A stretch of 64,000 nt of DNA from Lycocorax pyrrhopterus obiensis (lineage: Eukaryota > Chordata > Aves > Passeriformes > Paradisaeidae): contig JACSVZ010000001.1 in NCBI GenBank assembly GCA_014706295.1, forward strand, positions 1,921,740-1,985,739. The letters are read 5' to 3'. Shown piece by piece: positions 10,069 through 22,836 of the stretch (position 1 is its first letter; each line of letters opens with the position of its first letter). A program made the translations under genes and the position numbers. Under the pieces are notes generated by a model that did no database searches, was not told the origin of the DNA, and saw only the letters and a program-made list of their open reading frames with translations.

Positions 10069-13037
10069 TGATTGTAAATCGCAGAACATGTCCCAAACAC
10101 CTTCAAGTCAACTCAGTATCCCACACAGAGTTGTGAGTAGAGCTGGGTAAACTTTTTACATCAAAAAGATGTGACCACATATAAAATCTTCCAAATTTCA
10201 CACTACTTTTATCTACTCACTCACACAGAAATGGTTTCTAAGTTCTGATGCTTCGGGAAAAAGTTCTAAATTATTTACTCTATTTCTCCCCTCCTCTCTC
10301 TCCTCTTAGGCTCTGTCACCACAGCGGAAGTTCTGAGAGTAGTGGCAAGTCCAATATCAATAAACATAATAATAATTGATTTCTGGGAGATGAAAAATCT
10401 GAAATTGGTGGCAATTTCCCCCCAGAGTGTTGTCTGATTAATTTAATGTTCATCTAAGTCTAAGTCATTCTAAGACTTATCTGCTCAGCAAACCTTTGGG
10501 ATGTGTCTGTGGGCCAAAGACCAGAAGAAAGTGAAGAATTATTGCACAGCCCAGGGGTTTTTAAATTTTTCAAACAAAACAAAGAAAGGCTTGAGGAGGT
10601 GCTAAAAGTTGTGTTTGCTGTAATGATTTTAATTCTGCCATTTATTTCTGAAGAAAAAATTGACAATGTGTGACAGGAGGAGGAGCAGGAAACGTTGTCT
10701 CATCTCGTGGCTGCCACAGAAAAGCTGGAATGTCTGAAGGAGCATGGGAGGAGTGATGGGGAAAGATGAATTTGGGCTGGAATTTATCCAAAGAAATGTT
10801 GTCAACATGAACAGGGACTAAAAGCCTGGGAGCAAGGGAAGATTTGAGGCAACTTTAGGATGTAATTCAGGAAAAAGGGGAAAAATTGTGTTAATGAATG
10901 AATATGGCACAAAAAGGGGAAGCGTGAACCAGCAAAGGTTGTGCTGCAGCAAAGAATCTCTGGGAAGTTTCTCCATGTGCCAGCAGGAGCAGGAGGAGGA
11001 GGAAGATGTGGCCACTAACATGAAACACGGCACAATTCCCTGAGGTTGGGATGGACCAGCAGGGGAACAACTCAACAGTTTTCCAGGGAGTGATGTTCCC
11101 TGTTAGACCATCCTGGATTTCACTGTTGCATCCTGACCAAAACATGGACAGAGACCTCAGGCACCACCCCAAGCTCTGCAGATAAAGCCCAAACTCAGAT
11201 GACAAAGATGCTGTGAAACCCAGCACAATTCCGAGACATGGAAGCTTTCCTGCAGCCCACTGAAGCCATTAACGATTCAGACAGCCCCAGAAATTGTTCA
11301 TTACTGGGAGAGACAGCATTCCTGTTGTTTAGGCAGTGGCATCCTTCATCAGTCCTTAATCATCCCTAAATTGAGCTCTCCTGAGTGGGCTCCCTCCTCT
11401 CAGAAAGGAGGAAGAAACCCTGCACGACAGGAACTGGAGTTAACTGCCTGATTCTTTGCACCCAGTGTGGTTTCAGAGAGGAAATAAAGAGCATTTAGAG
11501 TGACTGAATCCCATCAGATCTTCCAGACATCCTCATTAGGCTGTTCTAATTAGGGTTGTGTTGTTTGCTTCATTTTCTCTCGATAGTGTTAGCTGGCAAA
11601 GACTGATGCCTTTAGCCCTCTAATAAATTAATTATTAATGGGGGAGTTAATAATTCATGTTAATTGGTACTGTGAGCTACTTTCCCCAACAAATGTGAGC
11701 AAAGGTCAAAACTTGTTAACAGCAGAGGTGAATTCTATTTTTAAGTTTTCTGTTCTATAATATATCTGGAAAATCAATGTATAGCTTGCAAAATTAACTG
11801 GTTTTCAAAAGATGGGCATAACTGAGGGCAAAGGTGTGGCCTATTCACTTGGTTGGATTTAACGGGGAATTTCCACAGCTTTTGGCATATCCAGAGACAC
11901 AGGGAACTTGGGATTTGCCACCATGGATCATCAGGAAGTGTCTCTCAGGTGGGCCCAAACCTGAGCAGGGTGTGATGAACAGAAAAGAGACTGAGAAAAT
12001 GTCAATTGGCGAACCTCAGGCTGTTATTTTAATGCCATCTGGGAAGTGCATTCTGGAGTATCCATGGTGCCTTTCCTGGAAGAGAGGAACCTTTTCCATC
12101 ATCATCGGGAGGTTCACCCTAGGGGAACGTCAAATAATTCCCCATCATTATTCCTTGCTGCTCAGATAAGACAAATTCACCACTCACTCCTCGAATGAGG
12201 TGCAGTGCTTTGATCTCTTGTCTTCCCAAATACAGCACAATTCCATGTGAGTGCCTCTCCCAGCCCCTTCATCTGGAATATTGGAGCTGGGATCTGCTTT
12301 TGATTTGATGGAATGTTTGAACAAGGCCATGTGCTGTCACATGTGTTCAGCAACCATTTTCCCATGTAAAGAATAAATCTCTGGCCTCTCTTCCCCAACC
12401 AACAGGGAATCGTGTCCTAGTTTGGGTTTTGTTTGTAAAACAGACGTTCCAAAGAGCAAAGTGAGGGAAGAGATGTGTAGAGTTTGGGAATGACTTAAAA
12501 GGAAGCAGCTAAATACGCTTTTAATAAAAAAAAATAGCTCTTTTTAATGGTTGTAACAACCTATTGTAAGTAACTTATATAACACCCGGCTTTGCCAGTA
12601 CTCACCAGAACCCAGCAACTCAGTTTTCATCATTTAAACACGAGGATGAGGTGGGAATTCATCCAACATCCACTGTCATCAGTGGGAGCTCTTCCACTGC
12701 CTTCTGTGGGCGCTGGATCCGGCCCCTGCTCAGCAGGACGTTCTCATTCTGGGAAGAAGAAGCAATCTCCTTGGAAAAGCTTTCCTTTAGGACGTGGCCA
12801 ATATATATTTACTCTTTTCTTGATATTTTGGAAAATCCAGCTGATGTTTTGTAAGGAGAAGAGAGCACAGCTCAAGATAAACAAGTAGAGTTTTATAACA
12901 CGTGGTTCTATCGACAGGAAGTGTTAAAAATTCTGATGGAAAACATCTCATGTCTTGAGTCCAGTTTTTCACTCTGAGTGCATCCGGTTTCCGTAGTGTA
13001 ACTGACCTACAATTCCACAAATTATGGGAATTATTCC
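10069..13037. other. Non-repetitive stretch with AT-rich, homeobox-site-like core
   Basis: No gene supported. Positions 11520-11830 are rich in TAAT/ATTA words and free of repeats, as is common in conserved non-coding elements. A strong pyrimidine tract plus TAG at about 10290-10312 precedes a short open frame (see findings). Confidence 0.4.
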
Positions 13038-13508
13038 ACACCTCCCACTGTCCCAGGCTGCTCCAAGCCCCAGTGTCCAACCTGGCCTTGGGCACTGCCA
13101 GGGATCCAGGGGCAGCCACAGCTGCTCTGGGCACCCTGTGCCAGGGCCTGCCCACCCTCCCAGGGAACAATTCCTGCCCAAGATCCCATCCAGCCCTGCC
13201 CTCTGGCACTGGGAAGCCATTCCCTGGGTCCTGGCCCTCCAGCCCTTGCAAATTGTCTCTCTCCATGTTTCCTGCAGCTCCTTCAGGCCCTGCAAGGCCA
13301 CACTGAGCTCACCCCAAAGCTTCTCCTCTCCAGGCTGAACAATCCCAGCTCTCCCAGCCTTTCCTCCCAGCAGAGCTGCTCCATCCCTCTGCTCATCCTG
13401 GTGCCTCCTCTGGCCTCTCTCCAGCAGCTCCACGTCCTCCCTGTGCTGGGCCCCAGGGCTGGGGCAGCTCTGCAGGTGGGGTCTCACCTCAGCACAGGGG
13501 CACAGGGA
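13038..13508 (-). mobile_element. CR1 LINE internal fragment, type A, lacking its 3' tail
   Basis: About 470 bp nearly identical to 1240-1710. It starts abruptly at CACCTCCCACTGTCCC and lacks the last 80 bp or so that every intact CR1 copy carries. It ends at CAGGGACAG, where the copy at 1174-1985 continues. Losing the 3' end is not expected from target-primed reverse transcription, so a later deletion or duplication of a piece is likely. Confidence 0.93.
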
Positions 13509-16439
13509 CAGAAATGTCACTCACTTGAAGAAAAATTTTCCCTGGCCCTCCTGTCCTTCCCTTATCCCTGCACTGCTGGATCCACCTCCCTGGATCTGGT
13601 TTGTGCAGAGAGCTCTACATCAACCATTTTACCTCACACCTCCTTCACAGCACTGTAGAGGTGGAAACATTGGAATCTGGTTCCAAGAGAGATCCTGAGC
13701 TCAAGTTAACGGGCAGTGGCAGCGGGCAAGGAAAAAGGCAAACAGGAGGTTTGGGCTGGGGGCAGTTCCTCATTTCCTTCTCTGCCTCAGGGCCAGTGTT
13801 CCCCTCTTGTCCCACTGGGGCACAAATCCAAAACCAAGCCTGGCTTGGTAAAGAAAAACCCAAACCAGACGAAATCCCAAGCAAAACAAAACTCCATGGG
13901 TTGTTGCCGAGCCCTGACTCACACCACTAAAATAAACTGCATTTCTCCCTCCACGCTCCATGATAAGCAAGGAAGAATTTCAAGTCAAAGGAAGGAAGAC
14001 TGCAGAGGAAATAATCCCACAACAGACAACTTGCAAAAACCCTGCAAATCCTTCTTAGGGCTCGTGGGAGGTTCCAAACACAGTTTGTGGGCCGGGATGT
14101 GAATCACTGGGGCTGTTCATGGTGGGGCTACCACAGGAAGCATTTGCAGGATCCTCTGTGCCCTCCCTTCTCCATGAGCAGTTCTCCAGGCTGGGAATTG
14201 CCATTAATGCCTGGAAAGGTGTAGATCAGAGGGGGGTTGGTGAGCGGATGAGTCTTTCCTGGTTGTCACTCCCAGGGAAGGGAAGGGACAGACTAAAAGG
14301 CAACAACAGCAGCTCTTGGCATGGCTTGTTGTTAATTTTCCTTGGCTTGGAGTACCTGTCTGAAAAGCTGCTGCAGTGCAGGAAGGAAATTTTTCCAGAG
14401 ATTAAACTGTTATTGTTTCCTGTGGGGCTGTCTTCACTGTATATGAAGGGGAAAAAAAACCCCAGCTCTAAGGGCACTTGAAAAAGGATTTGTCTGAATA
14501 GCAAAGTTGTTGTGATTCATCCCCCGCCTCCCGCCTCAAAGCGCCGGGATTTGGACAATTTCCTCAGGAAAGTGGCTGATTAGGCCCACAGATCTCTCCA
14601 CATATGCGATGTCATAAAGGTGATTAATGGTGAACCCTCCATCATGGGAAGCCCAGAGTTGAGCAGAGCTATTTTCAAGGGCAGGGAAGGAAAAGAAGTC
14701 ATTTGTGTTTTTGCCAAAATGCTCCGGTGTTTAAATGCCTCTTTGTGCTCCTGGCAATTAATGCTGCTGCCTATCAGAGGCTGGGGGATTTTCTGGTTTT
14801 CCAAGTTGGTTTGAAAAATGGATTCAATGTGTTGCAGTGTTTACCTAAGAGGATCTTGTGGAATTAAAATGAAATGTTTCCACAAGACCGGCGTTTGTTG
14901 CTATCCCCGAAACCAAGGATGTCGGAAGCTTTTTATGCCCCTTCCCAAGAAAAGGCTCACCTGGATTTTCCCCAGGAGGCAGTGCCATTATCGTGCAACT
15001 TGATGAGTGTTTGGGGAGATAATTACCTGCCCTGACAAAAAAAACCTGCACTGAGACTTTGAGAATCCACTGAAAGTTCCAAAACATGAGGTTTTTTAGG
15101 CATCTCCTGTCTGACACTTCTTCAGTCCAATCGTTTTTCCCACTAATTTTGGTCCTCATGTATTCCTTTAATTTTCAAGTGTGGTGGGGCGAAATAAACA
15201 CCACAGGGCATGAAGGCAGACTTAGATGTTTCTTTTTTTATTGGTTTTGGTTGGGTTTTTTGGTGCTGCACCCAATCCTCTGTGTAAGCAGTCAGGGATT
15301 TCCACCTGAAGTCGACCCAGGGCTGAATTAAGGGAAAACACCAGAGGCCTTCCACCATCGTATGGGACTGAAAACGGCTCTGAAAAACCAGGGCACCTGC
15401 AAGCAATACTGTGCTGGGATGATCTACACCAGCAGGACTCTGTGTTGGAAAATAACTCCATAGATCAAAATCCTATGGAAGGAATTCGAATAAATCCTGG
15501 TGCTGGTGTTAGCAGAGATCCCAGACTGCTGCAGGTGAGCAGGCACCACCCCCAGCCCTCTCCTGGTTCTCCTTCCTGGCCTCTGCTGGCAGCACGGCAG
15601 CTTTTTCTCCCACCATGGAGTAAACACTTCATGCCAGGCATGGGGTGGAGGAAACCAAATCCATCTGGGCATTGTGCAACGTGATGCAGTGTCTGTTAAT
15701 GGGAATTAACTCTGGAATAAAAAACTGAGGGATCCTGACAGACTGCTTTCCCGACTGTATTTTTCAGAGCTGTTATGATCCAGTTTCCTCTTCCTTAGGG
15801 TTTTGTCCCTAGCATTCCTTCCTCTTATCACACTCCTTTTTCCATAGCTGCTCCCATTTCCACTTCATTCCCATCATTCCAGTCCTTGCACCCATTTTCC
15901 CTGCTCCTACTTACACAACCCCTTAACCACCATTAAAGTCTTTTGTCCCTTTCTGTCTCTCAGGCCCCTTTCTGTCTCTCAACTCCATCTTGTCTCCTCA
16001 TTTCATCCTCATTCCCAGATTTTTTGCTGTTTTCCAGGTCCTTTTGTCTTCTCATGGCCACAAGAGGACAATCTGCACCCTCAGCACCACCAGAGATGAT
16101 GCACAGCTCTTCGTTTTCAACCTGTGTTATATTTTTAAACATTATCTTCCTCTGTGCCATCATTGTGAGCACTAGAATGTTTTTAACACAAACGTTGCTC
16201 ACCGAAATTATCCGGGAAAAATTATCCCTGGAATGATCAAAATTATCCATTCTGAGGTGTCATCCACAATTAATTGCACATAGAAATTCCTATTTGAGGT
16301 AACAGTTTTCGGTTTTAAAGGAAAAGCCTTATTCTACACATTTCTTGTGTTTTTCCCAATCTGTTGACAAATACTGAATTTTGAGAGAAAACTGCCTAAA
16401 AAAAAAACCTGGAAAACACATATTCCAGGATAGCTGAGA
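13509..16439. other. Non-repetitive stretch, no gene recognised
   Basis: No repeat family, exon pair or RNA gene recognised. Several frames of 60-130 codons on both strands lack family similarity and splice context. Confidence 0.4.
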
Positions 16440-16662
16440 TGATCACCTTCCCACTGCCAGAGGGCAGGGATGGATGGGATATTGGGAATGAATCCTTCCC
16501 TGTGAGGGTGGTGAGGGGCTGGGATGGAATTCCCAGAGAAGCTGCCCCTGGATCCCTGGATGTGCCCAAGGCCAGGTTGGACGTTGGGGCTTGGAGCAGC
16601 CTGGGATAGTGAAAGGTGTCCCTGCCCATGGCAGGGGGTGAGAACAAGATGATTTCATGATT
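16440..16662 (+). mobile_element. CR1 LINE 3' fragment, type A, degraded
   Basis: Sense-strand CR1 end with CCACTGCCAGAGGGCAGGG, CAAGGCCAGGTTGGACGTTG and CCCATGGCAGGGGGTG, ending in ATGATTCCATGATTT. A short internal deletion removes the CTGTGGCTG segment, and several substitutions set it apart from the younger copies. Confidence 0.9.
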
Positions 16663-16814
16663 CCATGATTTCAATCTCTCCAATTATATCAGCATTTGGA
16701 ATTCAAGAGCCAGGCTGGAAAGATCACAAAGGGGCTTTGGTTTGGTTTGGCTTTTTAAGACTAAAATCAATGCTTTGCTTGGCCCTTCACCTTTTCTCCT
16801 GCAAATACAAGGCT

Positions 16815-16905
16815 GGAACGTTCCCTGCCCATGGCAGCGGGGTTGGAACTTGATGATCCTTAGGGTCCTTTCCAACCCCAACCATTCCATGATTCCATGA
16901 CTCAT
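16815..16905 (+). mobile_element. Short CR1 LINE 3' tail
   Basis: About 90 bp with CCTGCCCATGGCAGCGGG, GATGATCCTTAGGGTCC and the terminal ATTCCATGATTCCATGA repeat. Only the extreme 3' end was inserted, or has survived. Confidence 0.8.
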
Positions 16906-17811
16906 GATGACAGCAGGACTGGCCGTGCACTGGTGAGCAGGGGTGGAGTTGATCGAGATTTGAGGGAGGCACAAAGTGTGAAAGGTCCTTTTCAGGGGAT
17001 TTGTCACCAGGACAAGTTGGACTTCTTGGAGGAAGGTCTCAGCAGAGCTGCTCTGTCCCAAAAAAGTCGTGCCATGTAAATGGTAACACATGTTCCCAAG
17101 AATTTGAAATACCTGAACTTTTAGCAAGGTCTGTGGCCTTTCAACAGTTCCAACACAGCTTGGATTTTCTGGCTTCGACTTCAGGACTGAACTCCAACGT
17201 GGAGTAATAAAAAAAGGGAAAAAAAATTCAGCCTAGCACAGAGACTCTATTTAGAGCTTCCTGGCAGAGGGCAAGGAGGGGGGGAGCTGTTTATCCTGAC
17301 CAAGGATTTCCTTAGGCGCTCATGGAAAACATTCCCGTTGTCAGAAGGGCCCGTGGTCACACAAAGAGGGACACTCAGCAGTCTGGGATCACCGGGGTGT
17401 GACAGGAGCCCAGACAGGAGGAGGATCTGCTCACTTCAAGCCATCGACGTCCCACAGTGCTGATGACACCGATGACGACGGCCTGGGAAGAGGGAAAAGG
17501 TTGTGGAGTTCATATTTTCCATAGGGAAATGTCATCATCACCCACCCACAAGGCAAATAAAGCTCAGAGAACAAGAGGCACACACAAACTGCCTGTCCAG
17601 CACTGAGGGTTCCGACTGGAGCACAAATGGGAAGTTATTTTTCCTACCCACTGACATTTTTTAGGAGGCAAAAAGAGCCCAGATTTTCATGATGACCTAG
17701 TGGGAAGAGGATGCTCCATAAAATATCCAGAATCCTGTCACGCTTCGGGATATGGGCAGTGGGAGTTAAGATTGTTGCTCCTCATTCAGCTGAATCACAA
17801 TCCCCAAAGAG
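16906..17811. other. Non-repetitive stretch holding a candidate micro-exon
   Basis: No repeats. A CpG-rich 48-bp segment at 17435-17482 is listed separately as a candidate minus-strand exon. Confidence 0.35.
17435..17482 (-). CDS. Candidate internal micro-exon, unidentified
   Basis: On the minus strand a pyrimidine tract ending TTCCCAG (17483-17489) is followed by 48 bp and then GTGAGC, a fair splice donor. The 48 bp are a whole number of codons and are open in the frame reading AVVIGVISTVGRRWLE; a second frame is also open. The segment has five CpGs in an otherwise CpG-poor area, which hints at constraint. I recognise no protein family. It may equally be chance, and no neighbouring exon was found. 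Confidence 0.15.
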
Positions 17812-18112
17812 GATCACAGAATCATCAAGCCCTTTAGGATCACCCAGTCCCACCAGCATCACCCCAAACCCTGTCCCCAAGGGCCACATCCAGACTCCTC
17901 CTGAGCACTCCCACAGACAGTGACTCCACCACTCCCTGGGCAGCTCATTCCAAGGCCTGACCATTCTTCCAAAGAAAAAAAATTCTAATATTTAACCTGA
18001 GCCTCCCCTGGTGCAATTTGAGGCCTGTTCCTCTCCTCCTTTCCCTTGGGACATGGCAGAAGAGCTTGACCCCACCTCACTCCACCTCCTTTCAGTGGTG
18101 CAGAGAGAATTT
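17812..18112 (-). mobile_element. CR1 LINE 3' fragment, type D
   Basis: Minus-strand CR1 end. Reading the minus strand gives GGAGAGGAACAGGCCTC, GAGCTGCCCAGGGAG, GTCTGGATGTGGCCCTTGGG and CTTGATGATTCTGTGATCC. A short A-run interrupts it at about 17974. It is a different subfamily from types A and B and is related to the fragments at 19.4, 59.7 and 63.3 kb. Confidence 0.9.
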
Positions 18113-19424
18113 CTGCTCCTGCCCTTGGGAATAACAAGGGATTTGAATTATCAGGCAGCTCCAATACACCCAGTTTAGGTCTGACCAGAGAGTCCAGCCT
18201 GGGCCTTAGTAAATTTTCTAAATATTATCTTGAAGTTGGTCCATTCTCTCTAAAAAAAAAAAAAAAAAATCTGATTTTAAGCCTTGCATTGTGTTTTCTT
18301 GAGGCCTTTTCTACCCACTCACATTCCAGTTCTAGAAACTCTCCCAGGAGAGGATTTCCTTGTACAAGGACCCCCATAATCCTTGAGGCCCAATCCTGCA
18401 AACAAAGGGAATATTTCCACTGTCTGCTGTGCAGCCTGGTTTGGGATGAGGGACCAAAATAGCAGCTGCTATAGGTGAAAATATAGAAAGAGCTATATTT
18501 AGCTTTTTCAGGATAACCTCCTGACCAATTTCAGCACGTGGAAAAATCTCCAACAGTCAGCACTCACGTCATAAATCCCCTCTTTTTTAATATATTAGTA
18601 GGAATTCTCTAAATGCAGAACAGATGTTATGACCCTACAGGAGATTGAGGTCTAAAGCAGCTATGAGAGAGCTGCCAGTGGTAGCCTGTTCTCGTCTAGT
18701 CCCAGCAAAAATTGGTATTATTTGGATATTCTGTGAGGAAATCCTCACTGGAGGAAAAGAGAGCAGTAGAAAAAGCGTGGAATTCAGGAATAACACAAAG
18801 TGAAGGGGTTCTGAAACCCGGCTCTCTGATTTTCTTGGATTTCATGTTCATAAACATGAATAAAACCGGTTCTAGCTGCCCTAAAACCAGTTCTAGCTTG
18901 TCCCCAGCACTCTCACCTCACGGCATTGTCACAAAGATCTTGGCTAAAGCTGTCTCAGCCTTGTTGAAGAATCCTATGGAATTATTCAGGCCAAGGAGCA
19001 GACGAAAACCACTTTTTTTTCCAAAGAGGCACCTGGAAATAATTAGAAGGAAAATACAAAGAGAGATCATGTCAAATGTAAAGTTTGCCATCTCTTCTTG
19101 ATCATCTGATTAAATTTTATGGTCAACAGACACCAGGAGATGTTGCAGGAAAGAAGATTTCATTGAGATCCCATTTTTCAGACACTGGGCTGATATTTGC
19201 CACCTGTTTCATCAACTGGAAAAAAATGAAATCTGCCAAACTGCCTCGTGGACAGCAGGAAAGGAGTAGTAAAAGATGTAATTTGCTGTTTCACCCCAGT
19301 CCAGGACAAGGGAGAAGCCAGTGGGTGTTTTGGTACTGAGCAGATGAAGTTTGGCACTGAACCATGTCAGGGAGCTGGACATGGTTCATTTGCATATCCG
19401 AAAATGTTTCCCCAGGATCAAAAA
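18113..19424. other. Non-repetitive stretch with a poly-A run
   Basis: An A-run lies at 18252-18269. One half of an exact 41-bp inverted pair lies at 18479-18519. No gene is supported. Confidence 0.45.
18479..18519 (-). repeat. 41-bp exact inverted duplicate, left copy
   Basis: The reverse complement of this segment (AGGTTATCCTGAAAAAGC... ) occurs exactly at 24282-24322, with no similarity beyond either edge. It is not part of any repeat I recognise. Confidence 0.9.
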
Positions 19425-19608
19425 GGTTGGAAAAGCCCTTCAGGATCATCCTGTCCCAGCATCACCCCAGCCCCACCATCATCACCCCTAAATTATATCC
19501 CAAGTGCCACAACCAGACACCTCTTGAGCACTCCCAGAGTGACTCCACCACCTCCCTGAGCAATTTATTTGTCTGACCACTCCTTCAGTGATTTTTTTTT
19601 TTTATATC
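19425..19608 (-). mobile_element. CR1 LINE 3' fragment, type D, degraded
   Basis: Minus-strand CR1 end. The plus-strand landmarks are GGTTGGAAAAGCCCTTCAGG, CATCATCACCCCTAAATT, GAGCACTCCCAGAGTGACTC and CCACCTCCCTGAGCAA. It is followed by a T-run near 19596 and by a degraded upstream part. Confidence 0.85.
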
Positions 19609-22600
19609 TGACCTGTTTTGTTGCAGAGAGTTCATTAATCCTTGCTCTAATTAATGGGGGAGTAACAGCCCAACATTCACCTGCTGCTTTCCATGCCAAG
19701 AAATGCTGGACACGTTTCAGGAACACCTCCCTAAATTGCAGCAGGAGCTCTGGATTTGGGAAGCAGATGGTCTCCAGCTCAGGCTGCATTTTGTGCTTGC
19801 TCTGGTCTTCGTCCCCTCTTTGCCAATTCCATACACAACCAATTTCTCCTGTATTTCCAAATTTTCTCTTTATTCTGCTCATTCCCTGCATTTCAACCCA
19901 TACAACTGAACACCTGGGACTTGTGGCGTATCCAGTGGCAATTCCCAGTTTTCCTACTCCGTTTGTGCGATGCGCACTTCCCGTTTTCCTTCTTTCCTTG
20001 CTTCAAATCCCCCTCTTGGACCTGTGGGCAGGGCTCACCTGGATGTGCCTGTGGAGATTGGAATTGCTGCCACTTCTGTGTCCTTGGCTTCTTCGTGGGG
20101 AGTGAGTAAAGACTTGGATCTTATGGAATTGTTGTACACTGAGAGATAAAAGGGCACAAATTTTATTATTACTATTAATAGATATTATCAGCATATTAAT
20201 ATATTGTTAGTTTATTAGTAGTAAATAACCATTTCTCCATAAAAAATGGGGGATCAGTTGTGTAGATGGAGTCTTTCATGGAAGGTAGTGTCCACTTCAA
20301 ATCACCCTTCCACTCCAATCAAATTCAATTAATTTCATTCAATTCCAATCAATTTCATTTAATTTCAATCAATTTCAATTAATTTCATTCAACTCCGATC
20401 CATTTCAATCCATTTCATTCCATTCCAATCAATTTCAATCCGCTCCATCCAATTCCGATCTATTTCAATCCATTTCCTTCCATCAGGAAATTCATTTCAA
20501 ATCCCCGCCAGACCTCACAGAAGGGAGGAGCTGACCAACTTCCCACCAAGGCCACCCTATTCCATGATTTTTTTCCCAGGTTTTCAGTCCCTCAAAGAAA
20601 GACAAAACAGAGCCCGGTTTTAAATCAACACCGCCTTGAACTGCTGTTCCTTTGGAACGACTCCTACGCTGAATCCATCGATCCCTTCCCAATTAGCCCT
20701 GCACTACATTTCATCCCTGACTTCGTTTCCTAAGAGTGATTGTTCCTCCCGAAACATCCGAAGCCAGATTCCAAAACCCAGCTGATTTTATTAAGGCCCG
20801 TGATTCAATTTGCCCTGACATTTGCTGTTCATATCTGCTGGGAAGCATTTGGACCTCCATCTTTTTGGAGTTCATGTGGAGTTTAACAATATGAATTCCT
20901 TATCAGAGAAAAGAACTGCGTTCGTCGAGGAGAGCCAAGGATGAGACGAATTAACAGCTATCGAATTCCACAGGGAAAACAATTTCTGTTGCCAGCTGTC
21001 AGAATTCCACCTGAGCCAGGATTTTCCCCTTTCTCCAGGCTCCTCATTTCCTCAGCAAACTCAAGATACCAGCTCCCACTTCTCTTCCCACAATAGTCAA
21101 AAAGGGTATTTTCCTTTATTCCCATGGAAATGGAGCTGGAATCTTCACCAGAGATATTCCAGCTCTCTTCTGATCTCCAGTGTTTAGATACACAAAGACG
21201 GAGCACTCTTGTGTGAAATGTTATTTCTTGTCTGCTTTGTAATTTCTTCTTCCAATAAAAAGCTAAGATTTTCCACGAAAAAGGGGAAAAAATAAAAAGC
21301 AAACAGCTGATTTCCGTTAAAGACTTTTCATTTTTAAAAAATTGTTTCATCAGAACAAAAGTTTTCCATTAAAAAAAAAAAAAACCCAAAGGAGTTGAAT
21401 GGAAAAAATCATTTGTCAGTCCAAATATTTTCCCATTTTAAATAAGTGGTTTGGGACTTCTTCTTCTGGGAATACCCAGCACGGATTTAACTGTTTCATT
21501 GCCTTATCAGAACATCCCAGATTTTTCCAAGATATCCAAGTCCTAGTCCTGAACATTATAAGCTGTTTCATGATTCTTTTTGGCCAAATGCTTTCCTTCT
21601 CTTCTTTCCCTCCTTCCCACTCCTAATTTGTAAATTACTTGGAATTTTCCATCTTCTTTCCCAGATTAATCTTTGTTTCCAAAGTTAGGCAATAAAATCT
21701 GATCGAAATTTAGTAAATATTTTTAAAGTCACAAATTTTACCAAGCAGCATTACCTATAAATAGATAAATGGATAAATAAATAGAAAAACTATTTTAATC
21801 TGTAATTCCAATGAAAAATAACCATGGATCTTTGATTCCACTACAAGATAATCACAAGGAAATGCTGATTTTTTTAGCAAAAGCTGCTGGGAATTTCTGG
21901 ACTTTGGTAATGATCTTTCAGACTCCATAAGAGAAGCCTTTATCAATATTTTAAAATACAATAAAAATATTTATATTATTATATTTATTTCTATTAATTT
22001 AAGTGCAATAAAAATATAATAAAAATTAAAATATTGCCTTAAAAATAATAATTGAGTTGAGAAAAAAAAGCTGAAATCTGTCTCTACCTTTTCTCATGCT
22101 GTTTAAATTTGGGTTTTTTCCTACCTCAATACACCAAATTTTCATCTTGCCCAGAGGCGAAACTCAACCGTGCTGAAGAATGAAATAAAACTGCTTTATC
22201 CTGCAAATATTCCACATAGAAACCACTATTTTTACAACAAATCATTCTTTCAGGCTCATCCCAGGAAAGTTTTATATTAAAGGAGAAGAGAATTCCAAAA
22301 TTCACAGGAATTTTTTGGCGTAGAAGTGATGGAGGCACCCAGATAGGTCTTATTTGGATTATTCAAATAAATGAGGAGAATCCTTAAGGGAATAACACAG
22401 GGGTGGTTGGACCTTTTTGCTTAAAAATCTGTTCACATAAACACCTTTTTTTTAATGAGAATAAGTGTGAGATGGACTAAATTGAGTGGTTGGGTTATTT
22501 ATTCCATGTTCTGATAAATTTTAGTCCATGGACCTTCCCATTCTTGCTAAAAAAAAGGTTTAATCTAAAAATAGGAGCTGAAAACTCCTATAAAAAGATG

Positions 22601-22836
22601 GAAGACCAATAATTCTGCCTGTGTTTCAAACATTACCTGGTATCTGCTGCAAAAAAATCTCCAAATCAGTTTTCACAAATCATCTTTGAGATGACAACTT
22701 CATGTTCTCAGTCCCAACTGGCCACCAAATTAATTTCAAACCAAGACATCTTGGAGCCAGTCAAAGATATTTTCCCGAATGAATGTTTTTTCGTGGCTTC
22801 TACTGGACTGGCACAAGAACCTGGCTGTGCCAGATC
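19609..22836. other. Mostly non-repetitive stretch, AT-rich patches
   Basis: No gene supported. AT-rich patches lie at 20150-20240 and 21950-22060, and an A-run at 21371-21384. A decamer repeat inside it is listed separately. Confidence 0.4.
20311..20484. repeat. 10-bp minisatellite
   Basis: About 17 units of a degenerate decamer close to CAATTTCATT / CAATTCCAATC, in strict 10-bp register across the block. Units differ by one to three bases, so the array is old. Confidence 0.85.

Noticed and set aside
12416..12630. Possible LTR start (TGTCCTAGTTTGGG)
   Set aside because: The first bases resemble some songbird LTRs, but no CA end, polyadenylation signal or flanking duplication could be placed.
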